This document shows positions 21,764-33,139 of a stretch of 64,000 nucleotides of DNA, one piece after another. Below the pieces are notes generated by a model. That model saw nothing but the letters and a program-made list of their open reading frames with translations, was not told the origin of the DNA and made no database searches. How positions within the stretch are numbered: the first letter of the stretch is position 1; each line of letters begins with the position of its first letter. The DNA lies in NCBI GenBank assembly GCA_963971575.1, contig OZ020620.1, positions 37,215,992 through 37,279,991 on the forward strand, in the 5' to 3' direction. The stretch is from Liopterus haemorrhoidalis (taxonomy: Eukaryota > Arthropoda > Insecta > Coleoptera > Dytiscidae). A program made the position numbers and the translations under genes.

Positions 21764-22680
21764 AGGGTTTTGTAGGTATGACCAAAAAACCCTTATACCG
21801 TCATTTTGTCGTCTGTCTGTCTGTCTGTCTGTCTGTTCGGTAAAAATTGTAGCCAAACGGCTAAACCTAGAGAGTTGAAATTTGGCATGCTTATACAACT
21901 TTTTGACCCGCACATAGGAAAAATACTAAAACATCTAAAAAACATACCCCCCTAAAAATATAAACAAATATGTGCTCATCGAAAACAAAAATATTTTTTT
22001 AAATTTTGAGTAGGGTATCAAATGAAAGCCCTTAGTACGTGGATTAACGATCAAATTTTTATTTTTGCAAAATAAATTATTTTCATGCGATTTTTGCCAA
22101 AATTGTGCAAAAAATTTTTTGTCCCACACCTGTAGCCCAGATGGTTTAAACTAAAAATCTAAAAAAATTCTAAGTAATGTATATTGGTGTGAACCGAAAT
22201 AGTACAACAGGAATTTTTCATCAAATTATGTTTTCGGAAAATAACGCATTTTTTGTGGTTTTTGGTTCACAAAGTACAAAAGTTATACCAATGTAAGACA
22301 CTCACATGCAAGGCGTGCGATAGCGTAATGGGTTACAGCACTGGTGTCGTAAACTATAATGCGCTGGAAACGAAGGGTTTCGAGTTCAAGTACGGAGTGA
22401 ATTTTATTTTTTCTGTTTTTTTTTTGTATTTTTATTATGTTGAAATTATTTTGTCAAAATTCTAGTTATATTTTGACAAATGTTGTATTTAATTTTTAAG
22501 AGCGTAAATTTAATAACCAGTCTTATTATATGATTAACAGACGATAAATTATTTTAAAAATATCATTCATTTTGCCGTGATTACTACAAAGTAAAATTTG
22601 TCCTACACACGCAGCATACCGCCTTCACTTATTATATACCTGCGAAACCCTGAAATGTGTGAATATTCACAATTCACATC
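21764..22680 (+). mobile_element. CTGT-microsatellite dispersed element, copy 1
   Basis: Begins AGGGTTTTGTAGGTATGACC, then CTTATACCGTCATTTTGTCG, (CTGT)n at 21809-21836 and a long conserved AT-rich body. Near its 3' end ATACCTGCGAAACCCT is an inverted match to the start. A tRNA-like module sits at about 22310-22400. Copy 2 is at 30374-31446. No coding frame. It interrupts the transposase of 20855-23094. Confidence 0.8.
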
Positions 22681-22685
22681 AATTT

Positions 22686-22885
22686 TTGAAACCAAACCAT
22701 ATTGTCTCTTGCAGTTTAAATGGCTCGGTAGGTCCAATTTTATTTTGTGTTAATTCTAAATATTCGCTGGCATTCAGTCTTTCGTTAATAAAAAAGGACC
22801 TATGATATTCACTCCCAATATTCCTAGCCAAAAATTAACCGTCTGATGATATTGGGAATGGTTATTAATTACAATATGTTGGTTT
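22686..22885 (-). pseudogene. Tc1/mariner-type transposase, central fragment
   Basis: The minus frame reads HQTVNFWLGILGVNIIGPFF then INERLNASEYLEL, the central H-Q-x-x-x-N-x-W-x-GI-x-G-x-x-IIGP-F-F block after the first catalytic Asp. It precedes the C-terminal fragment at 21316-21565 in gene order. Confidence 0.75.
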
Positions 22886-23094
22886 GATTTATGCCAACTA
22901 TGCTTTATAAAATTTATAATTTTTAAATTTCCTCGGAAATAGTTGAAAGATAGTTTACTTACTCTCACACTTTTACTTTATCTGTTGCACTTTTTCTCTA
23001 AAGCAGTTAGGGAAGCAGGAAATAGCATATTTATTATTTTACATGTATAGTCAACGATTTAGACTATAGCCGATAGTGTCAATTCACCATCCTG

Positions 23095-23889
23095 TATGTA
23101 TATAATTTTTTTTTTAAATGAAAATGGTTTATAATTGCTACAAATACGTTGATACTGGCGTGAAACTTTGTGTCAAATTGCAGTTAATTCTACGCAAAAT
23201 CCGTAGAAAAGGCTTAAAGTTGATAGGATATTTAATATTGTTAATACAAAAATGTCGCAATACATGTCCGACCTATTCGCACTAACACGCAAAAAGAACG
23301 ATCCCAATATTAATAACACTAATAATTATATCACTACTAACAACTTATAAGAATAAGAATGGGACAAAATTATATATTATTATATTATAGAGGATGTAAT
23401 ACAAGTAGCTGTAAGCAAAGAATATCGAGAAAATCTCAACCAAATTTTCTTCAAGCCATTTCATCATTTCTAGTTTTCTGGAAGCAATTTGCTGATTCAC
23501 TGAACTAGCAATATTTATCTTCCAATTCTATAAATTCATCTCTCGAGCGATCTTTAAATGATCACGTGGCTTTTAAATAGTCTTAAAGGTCTTTCGCTGG
23601 TCTTAAAATTGAGAGCAACTCCTCTTATATGCCGACTATGGGGTATCCTCGTTTTTAATAGTTCCATAACTTCAAGCACAAGGATGGGTCAAAAGCTTTG
23701 ACCGTTCTGAACATCTGTTTCTCATAAACAGAACAAAATTCTATAATTTGTATGCTATGGATACGTAGCACATCTATTATAAACGAGGCTTTATTGAACA
23801 CCTTTAAAATAATTCATATGCGTTTTATCTTATCAACGATAAAAAATTATTGCAAATAAAAATTGATGTGGAGTTGGTCGTGTCTATAA
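23095..23889. other. Glut1 intron, no gene
   Basis: No coding or repeat structure recognised. Confidence 0.3.
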
Positions 23890-24168
23890 ATGGGTATGTG
23901 TGGAAAAGGTTTTACAGGTGGTGGACATAAGTAAAGCAACTAGATCTAGTGACCAGTTTCGAAACAATATATTTCTTCATAAGAACCACACAAAAATATA
24001 GAATATTGGTATAAGGTATGTTTTAACACTGTATAACCAGCTCTTGTACTTCATATTCTATATTTTTCTGTAGCTCTGATGAAGAAATAAATTATTTCGA
24101 AACTGGTCAGCTAGATCTAGTTGCTTTATTTATGTCCGCCGCCTGTATAATTTTTTCCACACATAAAC
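23890..24168. mobile_element. Foldback element
   Basis: GTGTGGAAAA...ACAGG and AAGCAACTAGATCTAG...GACCAGTTTCGAAA at the left are matched inverted at the right (about 24085-24168). Arms are about 85 bp around a loop of about 110 bp. Confidence 0.75.
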
Positions 24169-25263
24169 ACTGATATTGGCGTGAAATATAATTTTGTCCT
24201 ATTCGACTTAATATAAACTAACACTGCACAATTTGAACAAATCACAAAAATGCTTTATTAAACATAAAATATTTGCATTAGTTATTAAATATAATTGTAC
24301 ATACTTGATGTTTGATAAACATTCTATTGTAACACAATAATAATATTAACTTATTATTTTTCACTGAAAAACAGCTATATATCTTATGGACGGTTGTATA
24401 GTAAAATAATCATTAGCAGTTTTATCTTGTGACAATATGTTGGTACAGATTTTAAATTATTATTATTTATTTATTTTAATTTTTTTATAAAATATATTTT
24501 ATACACTCTTGATTTTTAAAATTTAATAGACGGTTGTATAGAAATGAATAGTTTAATATCAAAATTTATTTAGGATATTTTTTGTCCACATGTTATAAGC
24601 CTGTACAGACTGGGATACAATTATTTAATTATGGAATCATCATCTACCAATTCGTCTGATGAACATAGACCTCCCCATTCAATCTCCAAAACTTTTTCAT
24701 GGGCTAAGAAGGGTCGTGAATACCTATTTATACAGATGAATACGATTGGCTGAAACAACCCTGTCAAGTTGCCAACGTGGCTTTCAAATAGTGCTGGAGA
24801 AAATAACCTTATCTACCTTATGCGCCACCTAAGTTATGTGAATCAAGTGATAAATTTTTTGTTTGCTGTCTACCATCAACCAAATGAAATCGTTTACTGC
24901 TAAACGTAAAGTTCTTTAATATATCTCCAAATCTTTCTATCTCGAGTAAAAACAGTTAATTTCTGGCTATTGCATTTATCTGGTGGGTGATCTACATGTA
25001 TTTCTAGTAGTTTCGTGTGTGTGTTTTTTTTTAAACTACAGTCATACTTGCCACATATCCGGTTAATTTTCATTTTAGATTTTCTATTTAATTTATTATG
25101 TTTCCATATTGTTTTCTGGTCCTTGAATTTGTTTTCATAATAAATTTAATAAGTTCTTCAAACTGGAGTAGTTACTTTTTAAGGAACTTTTGGAATTTTT
25201 GTCAATCGTTTGTAAAATTGAGATAAGTTTTGAGAAGAGTACGAAAACGGTCGGCACTCGTAC
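24169..25263. other. Glut1 intron, no gene
   Basis: GACGGTTGTATAG occurs at about 24390 and again at 24530, the only local repeat noted. No coding resemblance. Confidence 0.3.
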
Positions 25264-25570
25264 TAGACTTCGTTTAACATAGGAAAAACACAGGATATCA
25301 TAAATTACGTCATCAATTCTGCGCAAAAGAAAACAATTCATCACATTGACGTACATAAGGATTTTAAACAATTTTTATGGATACCAAACAAACAAAATCA
25401 CGTATTTCAAATACTTTTTTACTAATTTTAGTACACGGTATACCTTGAAACGTACGAGAAATAAATAATAACGAAAATAAAGAAACAATATCGCACAATA
25501 CGTAGTCAAAAACAAATCAAAGTAAATAACGCCACTGAAATGTGTTAAATTAACTGTTGATAATGTAATG
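25264..25570. repeat. Dispersed ~300-bp repeat, copy 1
   Basis: Collinear with 51005-51305 in the same orientation: shared ATAAATTACGTCATCA, TAGTACACGGTATACCTTGA, CGCACAATACG and CACTGAAATGTGTTAAA. Non-coding; element type unknown. Confidence 0.75.
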
Positions 25571-25753
25571 GACTAAATTTGGTTTCTGCCCATGAGAAGA
25601 CATCCATCTGTGTTTTTCTTATGTTGAACAAAGTTTATGCGTCTCGGATAGGATGGCAAAATAAGCTACATGTACTGTGCATGAAAATACTTTGCTTCTT
25701 CTTCTTGAAGTGTCGACACTGTGTTGTGTATGTTGCCTGTGTACAATTATATG

Positions 25754-25961
25754 CAGAGCCGCAGTAAAGGGGGGGGCGGAGGGGGCGACGGCCCCTAACG
25801 CACCAAGGAAAAGGGCGCCACATTGCGAAAGTGAGGACCTTTTTTTTGCTCATCACCTGGAATTTAGGAGGTGAAGACCTTTTTGTTTTGCTCATCAATA
25901 GAGCCATGGGCGCCAAAACGAAATTGTGCCCCTAGCGCAAGTTTTCCTTACTGCGGCTCTG
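25754..25961. mobile_element. Short hAT-like element, GC-capped
   Basis: CAGAGCCGCAGTAAAGG and CCTTACTGCGGCTCTG are inverted ends. Flanks ATTATATG/ATTAATATG look like a one-base-slipped duplication. The interior carries G-runs and two GGACCTTTTTT..GCTCATCA units (the inverse of the minisatellite in 1121-1372). Confidence 0.7.
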
Positions 25962-26952
25962 ATTAATATGTTATACTCAAATTTTAAAAGAAATCCGACA
26001 ATTTTTTCTCTCTCATTCACATTGGCACTTAGTAAAAGAATTACCTGAGTGTAATTTCTCAATCAGATTAGTTCGGTGTTTAAGAATAGCAATGACAAAA
26101 GTATATATTAACTCTTCGTGTTTGTAAAAATTCACTATATCATATAGTGTGAGTTTTTGTCTTAGAAAACAATTAGAAGTCCTAGAATTCAAGCGTTATT
26201 TTAATTAAAGCCATGGGCTGAGATCAGATAACCGTGGCTAAAATCTTATTTCATAATGGATCTTGATCGGATTTATTTATTTTTATTTTTTTACAACGGC
26301 AACGACCACACCACTTCTCCAACACCGGTTCTCGTCCGATCACTTTACGCATTTTCATAATAATGCGTTTCATTGTGAAGTGCGTCGTTTGGTATGAAAA
26401 TTAGACTTTAGCCAAAAATTTTATCCTAGTCTGTATGGCTTGACAAAATATAAAATTTTCCATTTAATTTCTGGATCTGGTATAACTCATAACAAAAAAT
26501 TTGATAAATGAAATTAAGTATTTATTTATTTTCTTTCATTATGGATTAGCGAAATTTTAGATTGAGAAGAAAATCAAAACTAACCATTACGGTGTAACCA
26601 TTAAATGAATAGATTAAAATTAAAACAGAAATATACAAGTAAAACGTTCTAAAAATAAATAAAGATTATTTCAATATATTTCAGTAAGAATAATTTTCTG
26701 GTTTGTCAAAGACATAGGAGCATACTTTTGAGCTGTAGCCCTCTTAGCTGTTTCGTACAGTAGTAAATAAGTTTCAAATAAAAAAATAATGATGTTTATA
26801 GTTAACATACATACAAACGCTATTATAAAATTAAACAGATAAAAAAAGAGATCAGGGGAACATTTTACAAATTAAATTGTGATGTTAATCGTAGCTTATC
26901 AGACAACTTTGTCATTTTCCACTATCAGATAAAGAGTTGAATCTTCTTAAAT
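25962..26952. other. Glut1 intron, no gene
   Basis: AT-rich without recognised structure. Confidence 0.3.
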
Positions 26953-27053
26953 CCCATTTTATTGAAGTAAATGTTTCAGCTTGTGATATGCAGTCTTTGC
27001 TTCTGATAACTGCATATCGTAGGCTGAAGATGCATTTACTTCAATAAAATGCG
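26953..27053. repeat. Hairpin of ~44-bp arms
   Basis: CATTTTATTGAAGTAAATG...GATATGCAGT is matched inverted by ACTGCATATC...CATTTACTTCAATAAAATG, with a loop of about 14 bp. Confidence 0.75.
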
Positions 27054-27125
27054 AAACGTTCCATGAGTTGAACTTATTATTTACCTACATGAAGATTTAA
27101 GAAAACTCTCCTTTATTATTCTCTC

Positions 27126-27584
27126 GTCAAGATTAAAGTCACTAGATTATACAAAGTACCGCAACGGCGGCCATGCTGGGGTTAAAAATGTCGCCAACAC
27201 AAATGATGTTCAGTGATTCCAACATTACAAAAATAAGAAACTAATTTTATTTTAAACATTGTAATCACGATTTTTTTAATCAAAGATGCACTATAACAAA
27301 ATTGTGGTACAATTTCAATTATTTTTTTAATTTTTATTAAATAAAATGGATATAATATATAAATTTAAATTAAACTTAACCTTAAATATTCAAACCGCTG
27401 ACAAAGAAGGTTATTAAATGAGAGCGAGAGAGGGAGATGTGACAGCGCAGACGTAAACTTAAGAACGTAAAAATTGCTGCTTTAGTTTGCTTAATAGGTG
27501 AAGCAATGTTGCCAATCAAACCCTGGGGTCTGTCGGCTTCTTCAAAGGCTTGCGGTACTTTGTATAATCCAGTGACTTTAGTCG
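27126..27584. mobile_element. TIR element, ~460 bp
   Basis: AAGTCACTAGATTATACAAA plus GTACCGCAA at the left (from about 27136) is repeated inverted at 27549-27584. No coding content. It lies directly beside the DD41D element. Confidence 0.7.
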
Positions 27585-27652
27585 AGATCATTCATTCAAT
27601 TTTTCGGCAAAAAAAAAAAACTTTATTATAACAACATGCAAAAATTCAAATA

Positions 27653-28962
27653 CAAGGTGTCTCAAAAGAAATTTTATATTTATTTAGCTTACTGCGTGAA
27701 CGCAACGTATCCGAGGGGCGCGGGGGTTATGTCAATCGGTAGCCTGGCTCTTGGGAATTTAGTCGCTATGGAGCGTTTCTCGGGAGCAGACCGCGCGTTA
27801 TGCGTGCGAGAGTTTTACAAAAACGGTGATTCGGCGACTGTAGCGCGTAGAAAATTCTGCAGTATTCGAGGTTTTGGCCACTTAAATGATGCGCCAAGCA
27901 TTCCTCTCATTCGACATTGGGTTAAAAAGTTTGAAGAGACTGGTACAACGCTGGATAAATCAAAATCCGGGCGACCTAGGTCATCAAGAACGGTAGAAAA
28001 CGTGGAGAATGTTAATCAGTCTGTTCGTGACGACCCGAACCTTTCAATTCGGAAACGCGCAAATGCTTTAAATGTGCATAGATCATCATTACATCGCATT
28101 ATGCACAAAGACCTAAAGCTGCACCCCTACAAAATTCAATTGGTGCAAGAATTAAAGCCCCAAGATGCCAGTCAGAGGCTTAATTTCGTAAATCAGGTGA
28201 TTGAGCGATTTTCAACGTTTACCAACATTTTGTTTTCGGATGAAGCTCATTTTAATCTTAATGGCCACGTAAATAAGCAGAACTACCGCTACTGAAGTGC
28301 AACGAATCCGAAACGCAAACATCAGAAACCCCTACATTCGCCTAAAGTGACCGTATGGGCTGCGATGTCGGCGCGAGGAATTATCGGCCCTTACTTTTTT
28401 GAAGACGAAAGGGGGCGTGCAGTTACAGTGAATTCAGAGCGTTATGTGGAGATGTTAGACAACTTCTTGGTACCTGAACTGCAAAACTTTCCTGGCTATA
28501 ACCAAAGAACATGGTTCCAACAGGACGGAGCAACTTCACACACGTCCAATATGTCTCTGCCACGTGTTCGTGAAATTTTCTGAGGCAAATTGATCTCCCG
28601 GAGAGGTGACATAAATTGGCCTCCACGCAGTCCAGATTTAACCCCTATGGACTTTTTCCTATGGGGTTATCTTAAATCTAAAGTTTACGCCAATAAACCG
28701 ACTTCACTGGCGCATTTGAAAGAAAATAACCGTCACGAAATGGCATCCATCCCTGAGTCCACCTGCCGAGACGTCATAAGTAATTTTACTGTTCGATTAA
28801 ATGAGTGCCGAGAACGCGAGGGTCTACATTTAGACGATATTATTTTTAAGAAATAAATCCCCAAAAAGTGTATTTTAATAATTAATAAAAAAAATTTCTA
28901 TATACGGCTTACTTTTTTTTTAATCGATCCACTAAATATAAAATTTCTTTTGAGACACATTG
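27653..28962 (+). mobile_element. DD41D Tc1/mariner element, nearly full length
   Basis: Terminal repeats CAAGGTGTCTCAAAAGAAAT / inverse with CAATGTGTCTC at the right, about 30 bp, flanked by TA (27651-27652, 28963-28964). 1310 bp with a single transposase frame. DD41D families (rosa-like) are an established branch of Tc1/mariner; assignment here is from the measured catalytic spacing. Confidence 0.9.
27768..28856 (+). pseudogene. DD41D transposase with two in-frame TGA codons
   Basis: One continuous frame from ATG 27768 (MERFSGADRALCV) to TAA 28856 would give 362 residues. Residues 1-75 form the insect helix-turn-helix (DUF4817-type: RFS..DRA..V..FY.NGDSATVARRKF, then IRHWVKKFEETG and GRPRS). 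A second HTH follows (NLSIRKRANAL..HRSSLHRI). Catalytic residues are D158 (LFSDEAHFNL), D253 (WFQQDGATSHTS) and D295 (SPDLTPMDFFLWGYLKSKVY), so 41 residues separate the last two. Stops at 28293-28295 (where Y-W is expected) and 28581-28583 break it. No frameshift was seen. Confidence 0.9.
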
Positions 28963-29021
28963 TAAAAGGATACAAATCGCTAGGCGGCAGCACGAAAGTC
29001 CATTTTCTGACGTACATCCTG

Positions 29022-29150
29022 TTTCTTTGGGTTAGGCGGAACTAGATTTTGACAACTAGTAATTTTTGTGAAGTTAGTTAAATGACGTTTTTTAACATTT
29101 TGTTTAGCAAAAGCCGTCTTAAATCAAGAAAAAGTGAGCTATTTCCAGCA
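29022..29150. mobile_element. GGCGGAACTAG-family element, left end only
   Basis: CCTGTTTCTTTGGGTTAGGC then GGAACTAGATTTTGACAACT, the terminal motif of the family, immediately right of the DD41D element. No right end was located. Confidence 0.5.
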
Positions 29151-29299
29151 TGAAAAGCACTACAACCTTTTCTAAGTTGTGAATATTTCATCTCTTCAGT
29201 TATGAAAAGTATTGGTGATAGGTTGTAATTTTTTACAAACTATCATTACAGCTATCAACAAAATTAAACACATTTTTGAATGTCTTTACATTTCGAAAG

Positions 29300-30000
29300 G
29301 CTTATGTGTCAAATGATAAAGTTTTTGAAATTATTTCATACCGAAATTCGAGCACTCAAATAGTAATTGTTTTAACGAGAGTTAAAAATAAATTGAGTTA
29401 AAATACTTCACTCATTTTTAGCAACCGGTTATAAGACAATTTTATAAAAAATTACTTTTTTGTTAAGCAATTACTACAAAATTTTACCTCTGGTCTCTTT
29501 TATCTGATACATGGTACATAAAATATCAGAAAAGTTAGCAAATAATTCAGATATATCCAATATGTATGATGCTTACAATTATGATTATAAATTTACAATT
29601 ATAGTTATAATTATATGATAATAAAATCATTCCGCTTTGTTCGGGCTCTGGATTTTACATATAGCCAAAGATATACAGCTTTGTGAATTCCAGTCCATTA
29701 ATCTATAGTACAACGTGTTCTCTTGGAGCCTTCAAAAGAACTTTCCAACTTGTTCTTTATCTTGCCATCTGGTAAAAAAAGCGATTATCTAGTTTGTACG
29801 AAATCAAAAATGGATAATACTCACATAATCTTTGATATACTACAGTGTTGCTGAGCAAAATTAAATTATGATCGAAACAGTTTTTTCTTATAAATAAATC
29901 TTGTTTATATTTTTTATTTATTTGTTTATAAAATAGCAAGTAAAAATGGACACATATACTTAAAGAAACAGCCTCAAATAAATTAAATAATTAACTTACA
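29300..30000. other. Glut1 intron, no gene
   Basis: AT-rich, with no recognisable structure. Confidence 0.3.
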
Positions 30001-30073
30001 AACTAAACAAGATGGGATATGTGACCACCGCCTTTATCAATACAGATTCTGATTCTCCTGTTAATTGATCTAG
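30001..30073 (-). pseudogene. Tc1/mariner transposase C-terminal scrap
   Basis: The minus frame ends SINRRIRICIDKGGGHISHL then V-stop, the R-x-R-x-x-x-CI-x-x-x-G-G-H-x-x-H-L tail of insect Tc1/mariner transposases. The hAT end at 30076 truncates it. Confidence 0.55.
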
Positions 30074-30075
30074 AG

Positions 30076-30373
30076 CAGCGGTTCTTAACCTTTTTGTACT
30101 CGGGACCCCCCAACTAGCCTAAAATATTTTTTGGACCCCCAAGAAAATTTTTGAAATAATATTTTAAATGTTCTTAATAATTTATTGTTTAATAATTAAG
30201 TTTATTGTAATTTTAAAAGCAAAAACTGGAACTAGACGATTAAAAACAAATTCTTTAAACTTGCCAAATTATCCAAAATAACAGTATTAAACAGTTTTTT
30301 TTTTTTTTGCTTGAATATCTCCAACATGCCTCATATTGCTGTATTTCTCTTCTACGGCTTACTCATACTTTTT
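30076..30373 (+). mobile_element. hAT-like element, left part only
   Basis: Starts CAGCGGTTCTTAACCTTTTT with a GGGACCCCCC motif, typical of short insect hAT elements. No right end is visible; the sequence runs into the CTGT element at 30374. Confidence 0.55.
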
Positions 30374-31446
30374 AGGGTTTTGTAGGTATGACCAAAAAAC
30401 CCTTATACCGTCATTTTGTCGTCTGTCTGTCTGTCTGTCTGTCTGTCTGTTCGGTAAAAATTGTAGCCAAACGGCTAAACCTAGAGAGTTGAAATTTGGC
30501 ATGTTTATACAACTCTTTGACCCGCACATAGGAAAAATAATAAAACGTCTAAAAAACATATCCCCCTAAATATATAAACAAATATGTGCTCATCGAAAAA
30601 AAAAATATTTTTTTTTATAATTCTGAGTAGGGTATCAAATGAAAACCCTTAGTACGTGGATTAACGATCAAATTTTTATTTTTGCAAAATAAATTATTTT
30701 GAAGCGATTTTTGCCAAAATTGTGCAAAAATTTTTTTGTCCCACACCCTGTAGCTCAGATGGTTTGAACTAAAAATCTGAAAAAATTCTAAGTAATGTAC
30801 ATTGGTGTGAACCGAAATAGTTCAACAGGAATTTTTGATCAGATTAGGTTTTTGGAAAAAACACATTTTTTGTGATTTTTTGCTAATAATGTACACAAGT
30901 TATAGCTTTGTAACACGCCACACTGTAACGTGTATGCTGGTCTAGTGGTATTAGACGCTGATTTTTCACCCAAGTAACCCGATCCGAAAGGGATCGAACC
31001 CTGTGAGGAAGAGACTATATTATTTTTTGTTTTTTTTTTTAATCTTTATATTGTTTAAATTATTTTTTCAAAATTCTAGTTATATTTTGGCAAATGTTGC
31101 ATTTAATTTTTAAAAGCGTAAATTTAATAGCCAGTGGAAATTGTTTAAATTATAATTTAATTCTGTTTCAATGTACACGAAATCAGAGGGGCGGAACTTA
31201 TACCAACCAATGGAAGCCATAGGCGCAATTTTTAAAATTCTTAATGAACCTTGCTATACAAAAAAAAAAAAATACTGCACATATTTAGAAACCTAAATAA
31301 TGGTATTAGGCGTTCGAATTAAAATTAACAAAAAAAATATTTTAATATAAAATTTGTTTTCGCATCCAAAATAATCATCATTCACTTACTAAATACCTGC
31401 AAAACCCTGAAATGTGTGAAAATTCACACTTCACATAAATTTTTTT
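30374..31446 (+). mobile_element. CTGT-microsatellite dispersed element, copy 2
   Basis: Homologous to 21764-22680 over nearly all its length, with (CTGT)n at 30423-30450 and an inverted 3' match ATACCTGCAAAACCCT. At the position of the tRNA-like module of copy 1 it has a different one (about 30930-31015), TGGTCTAGTGGT then GGGATCGAACCCTG. About 120 bp of extra sequence lies near the 3' end. Confidence 0.8.
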
Positions 31447-31449
31447 ATT

Positions 31450-33041
31450 TTTAATTGTTAATAAAACAGTTTCTTATCTAATTTTTCGACACTACCTGTC
31501 CATCTTGGCTTGTTGAATTTAACGCAGCTTTTTGGCTGACAGTATATTATATAAGTCGAAATTGAAGTTAAATATTTTGCAAAGAAATATTTTGCAATAT
31601 TTCTTTTTCTTCTCTTCCACCACATATGGTCCATATCTTCTACTTAAAACAGACTACAGATTGGCTGGAATTTCAATCAAAAAACGCTATGAAATGGATA
31701 AAAAAATATGTACAATCTAATTTAAAATATATAACCAACGGTTTAAAAAAAATCTTCTATAGGCAGATGTCCCCCTTGGTCTCCTACAACTGTGTTATTT
31801 AATATATTTTAGTATCTCTGATAATATAGAAAATTATGCCGGTGTTCTTTACGTTGTTACACCCTTTATATATGCTGTCTAGGAATTTTATTTTTATTTT
31901 TAGTGTATAGGATACACAAAAGAATATCCCCATGAATGGGTTATCCCAATTACAGCGTAACACAAATTATAAATTAAGTGTATATATCTTATGTCTATAC
32001 AAAAATAACTAAAGTATGCAAAATATTTACACATAATACAATAATAATAACAATAATAGTATTTATAGTAACCGTATCAGTGATAATTCATAAATTAGAA
32101 AGACCTTTTTTCTTGAAAGAAAGCAAATATGTCAATATCAGCAGCATATTCTTTAAGTGACCTACAAATTCTTATCATGGGAGAATTCATTTTTGAATTG
32201 GCGAGGCAAGCTAAAGTATGGAACAAGATGCGATTTCATACCTGATGTTGATAAATATTGTAACTTATATAATTGAGCAACTCGAGTGCGTCAAAGTTAT
32301 TATTAACAATTTTATAACCATTGGAATGACGAGAATTAATAATTTATGGAACTGGGTACTCGATAACACTATCTGATTATTACCCGTTACTCGTTAATTA
32401 CCCACTACCTGTTGTTTTCTACCTGTTAATCTAAAATGGAAGAGCACGGGCCGTATCCATCTTTTCATTTTTCAATAACAAGAAAAGATGGGATTTTTTT
32501 ATAACAAAATACTCATAGATAACATAAATACACAAAATACAATTATCCACTACTCGTTAATAATTAAGAGGGTAATGGGTAGATAAGGGGTAGCAAGTAA
32601 GCGAAATTTGGTACAATGATAACGAGTCGGATTGTGGATACTCGGGAACTCATCATTCTTAATGCTGACTATAACTGAATTATTTTGCTAACTTCCTTTC
32701 CAATACTTTACATCTTTTGAACTATATTTATGAAAATAAATTAAATACGCTCAATGTGTTAGCTTGCGAATTATTTGTAATATTATTGAACAATTTAAGC
32801 CTTAAACTTGACGAATTTTGATAATTAAATGATTATATTGAATGTAAAAACATGGTTTCTATTATTTAATTAAGCATTTATCATCATTATCATCATGTTA
32901 ATGAAGTGTTTAATTTGGAAATGAAGAAAGTATTCACTAATCATACTTGTAACTCTTGTGTGTTGGTGTTTTCATTTTGTTTTTGGATTGTTTATTTGAT
33001 GTTTTTTTTGACGACTCCATCCGTGCAATATTGTGTTCCAG
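31450..33041. other. Glut1 intron before exon B
   Basis: Contains ACTCGTTAAT/TACCCGTTAC-type subterminal-looking repeats at 32345-32655, possibly another hAT relic. Otherwise no gene. CAGATGTCCCCCTTGGTCTC at 31764 recurs near 61855. Confidence 0.35.
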
Positions 33042-33139
33042 GAGTATGCTAAACTGTGTGAATGCGTTAGAACAGCACTTACCAGGTACAGAACAGGCTG
33101 CACTCATGGTGGCCGAGGAGAAGTCTCAACAAGACTCAT
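33042..33139 (+). CDS. Glut1: Glut1, exon B (cytoplasmic C-terminal tail)
   Basis: After acceptor TTGTGTTCCAG, G completes the split Arg codon of the 12114-12253 exon. Then come SMLNCVNALEQ, HLPGTEQAALMVAEEKSQQD and S, ending with T before GTAAGA (phase 1). The NGR|SMLNC...LE...AALMV.EEK.Q.DS string agrees with what I recall of the insect Glut1 cytoplasmic tail. If the donor is not used, the frame continues as CKTRVYSHLG and stops at 33171, a possible short isoform. The exon is 20,788 nt from the previous one, and its codons fit only the + strand and the phase left by that exon. Confidence 0.88.

Larger units (their letters stand above)
20855..23094. mobile_element. Decayed Tc1/mariner-type element with long TIRs, host to nested insertions
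   Basis: Terminal repeats of more than 100 bp: both arms contain ACATGTAAAATAATAAATAT and GCTATTTCCTGCTTC. TA flanks both ends (20853-20854 and 23095-23096). The interior holds two minus-strand transposase fragments separated by a SINE and a CTGT-family element, and a 122-bp foldback sits in the left arm. Removing the insertions leaves an element of about 1.2 kb. Confidence 0.8.

Noticed and set aside
21809..21836. CTGT array considered as part of a CRISPR or satellite
   Set aside because: It is a short perfect tetranucleotide microsatellite inside a dispersed element, repeated in the second copy.
24640..24800. Possible hAT transposase fragment (YDWLKQ...)
   Set aside because: Only about ten residues look suggestive and the frame is closed on both sides.
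30930..31015. Candidate tRNA gene on the plus strand
   Set aside because: A and B boxes are present but there is no 7-bp acceptor stem, and it lies within a dispersed element.
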